Assembly (NCBI RefSeq): GCF_037975245.1
Contig: NC_092579.1
Span: 129,001-193,000 of the forward strand
Reading direction: 5' to 3'
Length of the DNA: 64,000 nucleotides
Source: Apostichopus japonicus
Taxonomy: Eukaryota; Echinodermata; Holothuroidea; Aspidochirotida; Stichopodidae
The notes below the pieces were generated by a model. The model made no database searches. It saw only the letters and a program-made list of their open reading frames with translations, and was not told the origin of the DNA. Both the position numbers and the translations under genes were made by a program. This document shows positions 11,336-23,173 of this stretch, piece by piece. The first letter of the stretch is position 1. Every line of letters begins with the position of its first letter.

Positions 11336-14330
11336 ATCCTGGTGAGCTCAGTATTATCTATACTGTGTGTGGGTGGTGAGCTCAGTATTGTCTAAATTTC
11401 TGTGACTGATGACCTCAGCATTGTCTATACTGGGGTGATGTGAGATGGTGAGCTTAGTATTGTCTAAATTCTGTTGATGATGACCTCAGTATTGTCTATA
11501 CTGCAGGGATGTGAGCTCAGTATTGTCGATTCTGTGGGTGATGACCCCAGTATTGTCTGTAATGGGACCATGGTGACCTCAGTTTTTTCTATAGATACTG
11601 AAGTGGTGACCTCAGTTTTGTACTGAAGTGGTGACCTCAGTATTGTCAATTCTGTAGGTGATGATCCCAGTATTGTCTATACTGGGGTGGTGACCTCAGT
11701 TTTGTCTATTCTGATGACCCCAGTAATGTCTATTCTGTGGGTGATGACATTAGTGGTGTCGATTCTGTGGATGATGACCTCATTATTGTCTATACTGTGG
11801 TGGTAACCATATTATGTATACTTTAGTGAGGTGAGATGGTGAGCTCAGTATTGTCTGTTCTGTGGGTGATGTCCTCAGTATTGTGTATACTGTAGTGATG
11901 TTAGATGGTGTTCTCAGTATTGTCTATTCTGTGGGTGATGACCTCAGTACTGTGTGTACTGTGGTGATGTGAGATGGTGAACTCAGTATTGTCTATTCTG
12001 TAGGTGATGACCTCAGTACTGTGTTTACTGTGGTGATGTTACGGTAGATGGTGAACCCAGTATTGTCTATTCTATGGGTGATGACCTCAGTATTGTGTAT
12101 ACTGTGGTGATGTTACGGTAGATGGTGAACCCAGTATTGTCTATTCTGTGGGTGATGACCTCAGTATTGTGTATACTGTGGTGATGTGAGATGGTGAACT
12201 CAGTATTGTCTATTCTGTGGGTGATGTCCTCAGTATTGTGTATACTGTGGTGATGTTACAGTAGATGGTGTTCTCAGTATTGTCTATTCTGTGGGTGATG
12301 TCCTCAGTATTGTGTATACTGTAGTGATGTTACAGTAGATGGTGTTCTAAGTATTGTCTATTCTGTGGGTGATGTCCTCAGTATTGTGTATACTGTAGTG
12401 ATGTTACAGTAGATGGTGTTCTCAGTATTGTCTATTCTGTGGGTGATGTCCTCAGTATTGTGTATACTGTAGTGATGTTAGATGGTGTTCTCAGTATTGT
12501 CTATTCTGTGGGTGATGTCCTCAGTATTGTGTATACTGTAGTGATGTTAGATGGTGTTCTCAGTATTGTCTATTCTGTAGGTGATGTCCTCAGTATTGTG
12601 TATACTGTGGTGATGTGAGATGTAGATGGTGAACTCAGTATTGTCTATTCTGTGGGTGATGTCCTCAGTATTGTGTATACTGTGGTGATGTTAGATGGTG
12701 TTCTCAGTATTGTCTATTCTGTGGGTGATGTCCTCAGTATTGTGTATACTGTGGTGATGTGAGATGGTGAACTCAGTATTGTCTGTTCTGTGGGTGATAT
12801 CCTCAGTATTGTGTATACTGTAGTGATGTTAGATGGTGTTCTCAGTATTGTCTATTCTGTGGGTGATGTCCTCAGTATTGTGTATACTGTGGTGATGTTA
12901 GATGGTGAGCTCAGTATTGTCTATTCTGTGGGTGATGTCCTCAGCATTGTGTATACTGTGGTGATGTTAGATGGTGAACTCAATATTGTCTATTCTGTGG
13001 GTGATGACCTCAGTACTGTGTTTACTGTGGTGCTGTTACGGTAGATGGTGAACCCAGTATTGTCTATTCTGTGGGTGATGACCTCAGTATTGTGTATACT
13101 GTGGTGATGTTACTGTACAGTAGATGGTGAACTCAGTATTGTCTATTCTGTGGGTGATGTCCTCAGTATTGTGTATACTGTAGTGATGTTAGATGGTGTT
13201 CTCAGTATTGTCTATTCTGTGGGTGATGTCCTCAGTATTGTGTATACTGTGGTGATGTGAGATGGTGAACTCAGTATTGTCTGTTCTGTGGGTGATATCC
13301 TCAGTATTGTGTATACTGTAGTGATGTTAGATGGTGTTCTCAGTATTGTGTATTCTGTGGGTGATGTCCTCAGTATTGTGTATACTGTGGTGATGTTAGA
13401 TGGTGAGCTCAGTATTGTCTATTCTGTGGGTGATGTCCTCAGCATTGTGTATACTGTGGTGATGTTAGATGGTGAACTCAATATTGTCTATTCTGTGGGT
13501 GATGACCTCAGTACTGTGTTTACTGTGGTGCTGTTACGGTAGATGGTGAACCCAGTATTGTCTATTCTGTAGGTGATGACCTCAGTATTGTGTATACTGT
13601 GGTGATGTTACTGTAGATGGTGAACTCAGTATTGTCTATTCTGTGGGTGATGTCCTCAGTATTGTGTATACTGTAGTGATGTTAGATGGTGTTCTCAGTA
13701 TTGTCTATTCTGTGGGTGATGTCCTCAGTATTGTGTATACTGTGGTGATGTGAGATGGTGAACTCAGTATTGTCTGTTCTGTGGGTGATATCCTCAGTAT
13801 TGTGTATACTGTAGTGATGTTAGATGGTGTCCTCAGTATTGTGTATACTGTAGTGATGTTAGATGGTGAACTCAGTATTGTCTATTCTGTGGGTGATGTC
13901 CTCAGTATTGTGTATACTGTGGTGATGTTAGATGGTGTTCTCAGTATTGTCTATTCTGTGGGTGATGTCCTCAGTATTGTGTATACTGTGGTGATGTTAG
14001 ATGGTGAGCTCAGTATTGTCTATTCTGTGGGTGATGTCCTCAGCATTGTGTATACTGTGGTGATGTTAGATGGTGAGCTCAGTATTGTCTATTCTGTGGG
14101 TGATGTCCTCAGTATTGTGTATACTGTGGTGATGTGAGATGGTGAACTCAGTATTGTCTATTCTGTGGGTGATGTCCTCAGTATTGTGTATACTGTGGTG
14201 ATGTGAGATGGTGAACTCAGTATTGTCTATTCTGTGGGTGATGACCTCAGTACTGTGTATACTGTGGTGATGTGAGATGGTGTCCTCAGTATTGTCAAGA
14301 CTACATGGATGGTGAGATCATATGTGAGAG
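11336..14330. repeat. 3-kb satellite, 69-bp unit (30+39 bp dimer) with about 495-bp higher-order repeat
   Basis: The array is built from GATGGTGAACTCAGTATTGT, CTATTCTGTGGGTGATG, CCTCAGTATTGTGTATACTG and TGGTGATGTTA. The two halves of each 69-bp unit are related to each other through TCAGTATTGT. The left edge (11336-12000) is degenerate and the centre is highly regular. Blocks starting at 12790, 13288 and 13781 share the same variants (for example GGTGATATCC), giving a higher-order period of 498 and 493 bp. Because 69 is divisible by 3 and the unit lacks stops in one frame, it shows 84-118 codon ORFs (repeats of LSIVYSVGDVLSIVYTVV). I regard these as non-coding. It lies in intron 1. Confidence 0.9.
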
Positions 14331-17300
14331 GATGAGCTCAGTACATGTATACAGTGAGCTGGTGATCTTAGATTACTGATTTTTTCTACAAGGACGCTTT
14401 GTTTTGTAAATATATCCAGATGGCAACAAATGGAAGAAGGTGTCTAAATTCTAGTATGTAGTGTAGTACTATTGTAGTACATAGAAATTAAGTGTGTACT
14501 GAGAACAGAATATATACAGAGTGAATATACCATCTGTTGTTTAGTGATTGTGCTGATGTCTTTATCCTCCATATTGGACCCACCCAAGCGTGAAATCTAT
14601 TGATTGTCAGCATAGAGCGTACGTAAACATGCACTTCCATACTCTGAACGTCAGCCTGGAAGTACTGTAGCAGCACTCGATTTCCTGTGCAGTTTGTGTG
14701 GATAAGGCTAAGAACTGTGTACTCATCTACATTATTGATCATTTGAAGTAGTTAATAGCAAAGTATACCAGTCGTGTAACAGCCTAGTTAAAATCCTTTG
14801 TTTAGATGTCTCATCATTTCTCTTGTATTTTTCAATTCAATTCAACTCAAATTTATATTTTCACATGTACTGTACATACATGTTGTATAAAAGGTTAAGA
14901 AAGGTATTTGGTACATAAACTAACAGGCATACTATAGGCTCTAGGGAAAGCAAAGGGCAAGTTATCAGTGCTCTAGTGGGCACAAGAACAACTATACTGT
15001 AAGTGAAAGGAAGAAAGGTTGAACAAGGAAATGTACAGCAAAACAAAGATCTATGTGAAACAATTTTAAGTAAATCTGATGTGTCTGTACTGTAAGACTC
15101 CAGATAAGTCTGGAATCTCAGGTTGAGATTATTATAGCTGAGTGAATGCCAAAAGGGAGAGTACGTCGTCGTATATAGCAAAGCAATTTAGACAATGTAT
15201 TGTTCTGTAATGTTCATGTAACTAAAAAGAGGTCATTCTTGTGATACTTTCTTAAAAAGAAAGTCCAGGATAATATGTTGGATGGGTAACATGAGAACAC
15301 ATTGTTCAAGCAGATTACTGTGATAATTAGGTACAGAACGAACTAACCAATAAGATTAAATATAGTTTACTTTTAACAAAGTACAGTCTACAGTAGTTGT
15401 TTAAAACTGGTCTGTTTTTAATAGAGCATACAATAGGCTTGTTGGTAATGAGTAAAGATGAGGCAGTTTTACTGATCGACGTGGCTCGGCTTCATTTTCT
15501 ATGTTACATGCCAAATTGAAAAGAGAGTTCTTGTTTTTGCTAAAGCCTTAAAGTACACAACACAAGGGTTAAGCAGGCTTGTCTACACTATGTTACTTTT
15601 ACACTGACCACATAGAATAATGCGCTTGTCTTTGGATCACAGAAGTAAACTTCATATGTATATGAACGTGTCACATACTGTGATCATGATCACACTGATC
15701 TGGCAATAACTGCATGTTCTCATGATCTGATAATGTGTTTACATCAATTGTGTCTATTTACTACATATCCGATACTGCTGGCAGAACCTACACAGATGTA
15801 GAGCTGCTGGTACTGTAGTGGTAGCATTGCAGCATAAACTTTGAAGTTTGGGTATCTGATGTTATTGTAGGAAATTCAATGAAGTCATGCATCTGTGACT
15901 AATATGTAATGAATGTAACATATTTTTTTACACTGCAATTTGTTCCTCCTAAGTTAAACAAGTAACAAGTCGAATGAAAATTCTGCTTCACTTCTGAATG
16001 GTAGAATTGGAAAGCAAAGAAGTGGGTGCAGTTCTATAGTGGTTACAATGTAGCTAAGGTACTGTAGAAAGGAAAGTGCCGATGAGTTTTAATAGAGACT
16101 TGTAAGAGAGCTGAAGCAAAGTAAATCCCAAATGCAGTAAGTTTTGTAAAACCTACTGTAAGTCCCAATTCCACATTCAGACAAAAGTGTGCATGACACT
16201 TAATAGCTGAAAGCTGGGGACAGGCAATCTTAGTCTTAAGTAGTGAATTAGGAGAAACAATACTGTATGACAGATCTAACACCTTCCTCAGATCATTGTT
16301 TCAACTTTGAACACTATCTCTTTGACAAATGCCACTAACTGTCACAGGATAAATTGATCTTTGCTCCTATATACTGTAAGTGGCTATGAGGGTATTCCAC
16401 TTATGAGCCTGCTTTCATAAACTTTCAGAAAAGTATTACCTTTGCAATGGTCAAGTTATTTGGTACTCTTTTCTGCCGTTCTGGTACTTGACTTTAGGAC
16501 ACATTTTCCTCAGTTAATCAGGTGATTACATGTAAAGTTACTTACAAGGCAAGGAATCACAAGCCTTCCTTCTTTCTGGTTTGTCAGTAATCTGAGCTTC
16601 AACCATCGCATTCTTTATAAAATTGCTGGATATGTTGAAACAACAGTTTTACGCTTTTCTTTAATATAATTTTTTATGTTGAGTGATATTTGTGTAGTAC
16701 CATTGTCCCTGCTCTTTAGTAAAGTATTCCAGAGTTTCCACAAAGGAAATGATTATGTTTCTAAAGTCACATTTTCTGTGGAAGAGAGAGATGATGAATC
16801 TTTGATTACATGCTCGTCATCAGATCACAAGTTATATAGAATGTGAATGTGTGACAAATTGTGAGAAATCCCAACTAACCTTGTGGCTTTTGATAGCAAG
16901 CATTTTATGCCATGTAAACACAGCCTTATTCTGCATAAGTTTATTTTAATAACTTGATAACCTAATCATGGTGAATGTGTGCATCTACGTAGGTGTATGT
17001 ATGTGTGTGTGTCATGAGATTATTTCTTAAGACATTATAGTCGGCTGAAGCTGTCAAGTAAGTGGCCTAAATTAAATATCCAATATAATCTATAATAATG
17101 GGGCTCAAATCAAAAACAATATGAGACAAATCTACAATATATAAGTACACATAATTATTAAGGCTAAATATATATGAAATATGTGTCCAGTAAATAGCAT
17201 AAGTTAGAAAGGTCACATCTTGGCAATGTGGCAGTCAATGATGGACACAATACAGTTAGTCTCAGTTAGGTGTTAATTGCCCTAAACCCAATTACTAGCA

Positions 17301-17547
17301 TGGTCGTAATAGACAACTACATGCATAAATACTGACATAATTTAACACCATATATACCTTACATTTATAGTAAGAATATTTCACATACATAGCATACATA
17401 CCGCTGAACAGTAGCAAAAATATTTAGGGTCAACTTCTGACACAAACTGTTACAAAGGGAACTAAAGAACATGTATCAGTACATTAGCCCTATGATCTAG
17501 CTAATGGATTCCACAATAGATAAATCCTACTATACATGTAGCATATG
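14331..17547. other. intron 1, mostly unremarkable; dispersed repeat and possible LINE 3' end
   Basis: Near 14830-14860 the phrase TTCAATTCAATTCAACTC resembles the A-rich-strand tail of a minus-strand LINE, but no reverse-transcriptase motifs follow clearly. Segment 16388-16600 (GGTATTCCACTTATGAGCCT ... TTACCTTTGCAATGGTCAAG ... AATCAGGTGATT) is a dispersed repeat found again at 49944-50115, and partly at 43085-43125. No coding sequence seen. Confidence 0.4.
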
Positions 17548-18248
17548 CAGACCTGTCAACCTGTTTGACCCCAAAATAGGGAGAATAACATTTTTCAGGG
17601 TTAAAAAACCGGGAGAATAAGGGGAAAATAGGGAGGTTGGTAATTTTCAACTGAAATTATGTAAACACTCCTAAATAAATAGTCTACAGTACAGCTCACG
17701 TATAACTGGACGTGTACGCGCACAGGATCGTGTAAAGACGTATAAACAAGTACAACCGCGAATAAACTCGTTGACAAACAAATTGCCGCGTAGACACCTC
17801 GTATAATCCATGTACGAGTTTATACGCAGTTTATGCTATTGTGCTCAATGAATAGGGATTAAAGTCGCCGAAAGAATTAGTGAGATGTTTGAAACAGCCG
17901 TTTCTTAAATTGTAATTTAAGACGTGATATTCACCTAGCAACGAAGAGGACGCAGGTAAAGTGTGTGCCGGCATAGAACTTAACTGTTTTTTGTCGTATA
18001 CGAGTAGCCTACATGCGAACTGCACACATTCGGTACGCCGCATATACAAACAAGTGACAACTTCGTAACGTGTTTGTAAACAATCAATCTATTTTTAGAT
18101 TACACTTATTACGCGATAGGCATAGGACTAACTGTTGGCTATTTTCAGAAATTTCGCAATTGATGTAACATTAAAAAACCGGGAAAATAGAATATGAAAC
18201 CGGGAGGCCGGGAGATTCGGGTAAAAACCGGGAGAGTTGACGGGTCTG
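17548..18248. mobile_element. 0.7-kb non-autonomous element with CAGACCYGTCAAC inverted termini
   Basis: The left end reads CAGACCTGTCAAC at 17548. The right end is GTTGACGGGTCTG ending at 18248, giving 13-bp termini with one difference. Subterminal regions on both sides are rich in AAAAACCGGGAGA-like phrases in inverted orientation. CATATG flanks both sides (17542-17547 and 18249-18254), but because the junction AGCATATGCT is itself palindromic the true duplication length is ambiguous. The interior has no transposase. The superfamily is uncertain, though the terminal style is hAT-like. Confidence 0.6.
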
Positions 18249-18949
18249 CATATGCTTAGTGCAACCTATGTAATGCACAATATAGACATAATACAATAAG
18301 ATAAACAACATTGGCTAAATATACATGTTCCTGTCCAAGGGAACACACTGAATTACACAATGAAATATAAAGTACATCAATCTATGGTATGACTTTAATT
18401 GAACACACCATATGTTTGTGTGCTTGGAGCCATCACAGAGTAACTGAACATTATTTAACTAAAAAACTTCTGAAAGTACAAAGTGATTCATACCTGTATA
18501 GAAATTAGAAGATTTATAAACCTAATGCTATCTGTCTTTGACATCCTAGATGGCTGAGGGCTGTCAAGTGAGTGGCACTGGCACAGATCACTGGTAAACT
18601 GGCCGCATTATAGAGCCAATGAGAAAAGTATCCTAAGAAAATACAACTTCCTGCCCAGCCCGAATAAAGAGATAAATGAACCAGATGATCAGCTTACTCA
18701 TTATGAGAAACCCCCAACTTTACTAACCCACTAAGAAACCAGGTTTAAATAACTTAGTGACGTAGTCCAGGAAATGAGCTCTTGTACACAAACAGATGAA
18801 CCCAAGGGTCACCTGTTTGGGAAGATTTTGGAATTTTCAAGTCACATTTTAACAGATTAAAGCAACATTCGTATGCTTTTCATGACATGCAGTTCACATG
18901 GAAATGCATGAACAATTTTAATTCTTTGTTTCTTCTTTTTTGTGTACAG
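18249..18949 (+). other. end of intron 1
   Basis: Nothing recognised until the pyrimidine-rich tract at 18921-18945 and the acceptor TGTACAG ending at 18949. Confidence 0.5.
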
Positions 18950-19045
18950 TTCAAGTGCAATGCAATCCAGTCAACTTTTCAGGGAGCAGAGTAGTTATAC
19001 CAATTCCACCTCAAGAGGTCACTAACTACTGGAGTACTATATTTT
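18950..19045 (+). CDS. exon 2 of the claudin/TMEM178-like tetraspan gene
   Basis: A 96-nt exon between a strong acceptor (pyrimidine tract then TACAG) and a perfect GTAAGT donor at 19046. Entered in phase 1 from exon 1, it is open and encodes residues 106-137 of the extracellular loop: IQVQCNPVNF, then a sequon at Asn114, a hydrophobic RVVIPIPP segment, and QEVTNYWSTIF before TM2. Cys110 is the likely partner of Cys78 in the loop disulfide that defines the superfamily. It leaves in phase 1. Frame agreement with both neighbouring exons is what makes this short exon convincing. Confidence 0.77.
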
Positions 19046-19195
19046 GTAAGTATTTCTGGTCAATACAGTTACTGTTGACAAAATTGGATATCTGGATACC
19101 CACCCATCCAAGAAAAGAATTACTCACCTGCCAGGATTTTTGGTTTCGTTGATAATCGTAACCTATGCATTCATGATTGGGTGTGTGGGTGTGTG
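19046..19195 (+). other. start of intron 2
   Basis: Intron 2 spans 19046-55349 (36.3 kb) and is largely made of transposons and repeats listed below. Confidence 0.6.
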
Positions 19196-19640
19196 TGAGT
19201 GCGTTTGTTATGCCAAGCTTGAAAACACGATATCTCCAGAAGGGAAGGTCAGACCAATTTCATATTTAGTATGTAGAAGTACCATATTGATTGAGTACAA
19301 GATGCCTATTGTTTTTGGTGGAGGTCAAAGGTCTTTTGGGGTCACCAGGGGTCAAATTGTGAAAACCTTGTAAACACGATATCTGAAGAAGAAAAGCTTG
19401 GGAGGACCTCATATTTAGTGTGTATAAGTACCATATTTAAAGAAGCCTTTTGTTTTTGGTCAGAGTGCAAAGGTCATTTGAGGTCACCAGGGGTTAAATT
19501 GTGAAAACCTTGTAATCACGATATCTCACAAATGGAAGCTTTGGCTGACCACTTATTTAGTGTGTGGAAGAACCTCATTGAGTTAAAGAAGCCTATTGTT
19601 TTTGGTGGAGGTCAGAGGTCAAAATCTGCAACCCTTGTAA
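19196..19640 (+). repeat. dispersed repeat with AACACGATATCTC core and DR1-like nuclear-receptor sites, three internal copies
   Basis: Three degenerate copies (about 19215, 19368 and 19512) of AACACGATATCT..., CATATTTAGT, ACCATATT, CCTATTGTTTTTGGTG and GGTCAAAGGTC. Two places match a direct repeat of AGGTCA with 1-bp spacing: 19322-19334 (AGGTCAAAGGTCT) and 19609-19621 (AGGTCAGAGGTCA). Related pieces lie at 35860-35990, around 57169-57205 and at 63700-63960. DR1 is the established binding arrangement for RXR/HNF4/COUP-TF-type receptors. Binding here is only a possibility. Confidence 0.65.
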
Positions 19641-19974
19641 ACATGTACACCCAAACTATACATTACGTCAGATTCATGAAGAAAACTGCTCTTGTTACAT
19701 TGATCGAAACCACAATGCATTTGTGCATGCTGGTTTTATCTTTGCTGGAGTCAACAGTTATCTCTATGTGATGGTGATTGCTTATAATGTGTAGTTTTTG
19801 TGTGCATGTGTGTGTGTTCTAGCCTTAATAACTCAATAAAGTTGAGATCATGTAGGCCGACTTACATACCCACTAGTGCATGTGATATTTAAGGCGTTCA
19901 CAAGTAGCTGACCAGTGTGTAAGAAGTAACAACATAAATCAAACTGTGGTTAACAGTTATAAGGCTGCATACAC

Positions 19975-20165
19975 TCTAAAAACAAAGAGTGAAAATTCAC
20001 TCTAATGGAGTGAATTTTCACTAGAGCTTTCAAAGAGTGTCTAGAGGGACCACTCTTCAAAGAGGGAATTTAACTCTTCTAAAAGAGTAAAACAATTTCA
20101 ATCCTGTAAGGAGTGAATTATTTCACAAAATAGTGGTTGAGAGTGAACAGTCACTCCAAAGGAGT
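19975..20165 (+). mobile_element. MITE-like repeat with ACACTCTAAAAACAAAGAGTG end
   Basis: Starts ACACTCTAAAAACAAAGAGTG and is full of alternating AGAGTGA/TCACTC blocks that can fold on themselves. A relative in the opposite orientation occurs at about 32770-32845. It directly abuts the tail of the LINE at 20169. Confidence 0.5.
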
Positions 20166-20168
20166 GAT

Positions 20169-22053
20169 GTTATAATAATATAATAATAATAAATGAGACT
20201 TATATAGCGCCAAATCAGTAAACAAAAGTCACTGATCAAGGCGCTTTACAGAGAAAGCAGATTAATTTACAAAAGAACAAGTGTAAAGATGGGTCTTAAG
20301 TAGACTCTTGAATGTAGAAAGTTTAGAGCAAGTTCGAATGTGATCTGGTAACTTGTTCCAGAGATAAGAGCCAGAGTATTCGAAGCTTCTGTAACCATAG
20401 GTCTTCAAGCGTGGTTTAGGAACAGTTAAATACAGTTTGTTGGAGGAACGAAGTGTGCAAGTTGGAGTATATGGCAAGAGAAGTTGCGACAGGTACACAG
20501 GCTGTTCCAGATGATGAGCACAGAAGGTGAGAAGAAGTATTTTATACTGAATTCTGTAGCTGATAGGTAGCCAGTGAAGTTCCTTCAGAAGTGGAGTGGT
20601 TTGGCATTTTCTTCCCTTCCTTTTCACAATACGGGCAGCGGTGTTTTGGATCTTTTGAAGTTTCTGGATGGTCGAATCAGGAAGGCCGAATAAAAGTGAA
20701 TTTAGAAAGTCAAGCTTTGATGTCACAAATGCATCAACCAGTCTGTCAAGTCTTATTATTGAGGTAATTCCTCATCAGACTGATTTTCCTCAGTTGCCAA
20801 TTAGCAGAACGAAGAGATTAGTAACATGATTTTCAAGTGACATGGTCTGGTCAAAATATGCACCAAGGTTTCTAACAGTCGAGGAGATATTAATAGAGTC
20901 TTTACCAACAGTAAGTGGTGGAAAATTAAGTGTAACTTCAGAGAAACATGATCGAAAAACAATAAACTCTTTTTTATCACAGTTAAGTTTCAACTGATTA
21001 GTTGTAAGCCAAGTGTTTACAGCACTTATAAAGGTTTCCATTTTATGAAAAGCATTGGGCACATCATCCTTATCGAAAGCAAGTAGTAATTGAATATCAT
21101 TCGCATAATGATGGAAATGAACACCATGGTGCCGAATAACATCACTTAACTCCGCAAGATACAAAGAAAAAAGAACAGGTCCAAGTACAGAGCCCTGTGG
21201 AACACCAGTAACTAATGGACGAGGAGACAAAATCATCAATTTTCACCTGTTGATAACGCTCAGTAATATAAGAATTGAACCAGGATAGAACAGTACCACA
21301 TAATCTATACTTTGATTGCAGTCTTTCTAACAATATGGAATGATTCACTGTATCAAAAGCTGATAAGTCTAAAAGAACTAAAAGGACAAAGCAGTCTTCA
21401 TCAAGTTGGGTTGTAATAAAATTATGAACTGCATTGAGGGCAGTTTCTGTACTGTGACCAGACTTATAAGCTGACTGGTATGGTTCAAGAAGATTCTCCT
21501 GTGTAAGATAATCCATTAAGCGAGATAAAACTGTCTTTTCAATAACCTTTCAAAAACAAAACGAAACTCAAGTCGAAATAGGGTGATAGTTTTTTAAACA
21601 GTTTCTATCTCAGCTGTTCTTTTTAAGTACAGGAGTCACATGAGCAACCTTAAAGGAATCAGGTACAATTCCTGTTGACATGGAAGTATATATTCGTAAT
21701 GAGAAGAATGAGTTCTGTTGAACAACCTTTAGCTATATTAAACCATGTTGGCAGCAGATCAAGCAAACATGATTTTGATGGCGAGTTCGTGATAATTTTA
21801 AGTATTTCATCTTCAGTAGCTTCAGAGAAACTGTCAAACAAAGATGCAGGAGATGGCTCAGTCAAACAATTTGCAGAAAGATGTAGGCTTTGACGATTTA
21901 ACATAGTACAAAGTTCCAAGATCTTCTTGGAAAAGTAAAGGGAGAATCTCTCAGATAACTCAGTATGGAAGGGATAATTTGGCAGGTTGGCACACTTCTG
22001 TTTATTTGAAAGAAAATCAACAGTCTTGAAAAGATCTTTAGGAGATGATGTAT
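20169..22053 (-). mobile_element. CR1/L2-like LINE, 3' part of ORF2 (reverse transcriptase), inactive
   Basis: Frames on the minus strand give, in order: the pre-RT segment (22053-21659, TSSPKDLFKTVDFL ... SEATEDEILKIITNSPSKSC), RT fingers (21540-21240, LLEPYQSAYKSGHSTETALN, LLDLSAFDTVNHSILLERL), then PQGSVLGPVLFSLYLAELS and the palm box. The palm box reads YAND at 21107-21096 instead of YADD, so the first catalytic Asp is replaced by Asn. The C-terminal domain (20726-20262, RIVKRKGRKC ... LHWLPISYRIQYKILLL ... LWNKLPDHIR) is intact. Several frameshifts separate these. The 3' end has GGCGCTATATAAG (opposite strand) and a TTA-rich microsatellite tail at 20170-20193. The 5' side is cut by DIRS copy A at 22054. 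A second copy of the same family is at 54481-55087. Confidence 0.9.
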
Positions 22054-22543
22054 TTCGCTCCTCGCTTACCTGTCTCCCCACAACATTAGCACCTCATTCT
22101 ACCGTGTCTAGTATGCCCTGGTAATCTTTTAACACTGTGCACCCTCAGCGACCGGCTTCTCCGGTCGTTGCCCTTCCTTCTCATTCTACCATCCAAAGTG
22201 TTTACACATACGTTTTCATAGTGGATTAAAATCTTACGGATATTGCCCGGAATATATTGGATTTTTACCTTCTTTACATCCTATTGGATTTCAGAATGTT
22301 TTACGGTCGTTTACAGCCTGATAAGTATCCTTTTCTTCTAAAGGGAGGGAGTTTGGGGGCTGTTTTTAGTGTGCGACCCATGCCCATGTGTTTGTTTTTG
22401 AGTAGCGTAACGTTACTTTTTCAGGTAGTAGTTCCGCAAACTGCTTCGTTCGTTCCCGCCTCTTCCGCACTAGCGCGGATGGGGGGTATCTCACCTTTTG
22501 TATACATGTTTTATCTGTTATACTTCTTATAAGATGTTTGATC

Positions 22544-23010
22544 GTTTTCATGTACTTTCGTTACTTGTACGCTTTTTCTAAGTGTGGGGTTTCACCCTTG
22601 TAGCGTACTTTGTAGCCACGATGTTGTTCGTTTTCATGTACTTTCGTTACTTGTACGCTTTTTCTTAGTGTGGGGTTTCACCCTTGTAGTGTACTTTGTA
22701 GCTACGATGTTGTTCGTTTTCAGGTACTTTCGTTACTTGTACGCTTTTTCTAAGTGTGGGGTTTCACCCTTGTAGTGGACTTTGTAGCCACGATGTTGTT
22801 CGTTTTCAGGTACTTTCGTTACTTGTACGTTTATTTTCTAAGTGTTGGGTTTCACTTTTGTAGCGTACCTTGTAGCGGTTCCGCATTAGCACGGATGGGC
22901 GGTATCTCGCCTTTTGTTACATGTTTTATTATACTTCTTATAAGATGTTGGATCGTTTTCATGTACTGTCATTACTTGGTCGCTTATAGTGTTGGGATTT
23001 CACTTTTGTA
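22544..23010 (+). repeat. 85-bp tandem repeat in the leader of DIRS copy A
   Basis: Four copies (about 22544, 22629, 22714 and 22801) of CGTTTTCATGTACTTTCGTT ... CTTTTTCTAAGTGTGGGGTT ... TTTGTAGCCACGATGTTGTT. The flanking block ATGGGGGGTATCTCACC ... ATACTTCTTATAAGATGTT before the array is itself repeated after it (22484-22543 and 22893-22950). These create spurious phenylalanine-rich ORFs. Confidence 0.85.
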
Positions 23011-23173
23011 GCGTACTAGCGGGGCGCGATATTTTTGTCACGTATCTCTACTCTCTGTTAGTTTACATCCCCAACCTGCTTCTTCCATTTCCATGGTTAG
23101 TTTACGTTCTTACGATAGACTACCTTTTCTAGTCTTCCTAACGTGAATTTTTCAGTCATGTACTCGGAGCCAC

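Noticed and set aside
12790-14137. 84- to 118-codon ORFs (LSIVYSVGDVLSIVYTVV repeats)
   Set aside because: Same reason for the 69-bp satellite: period divisible by three and no independent evidence.
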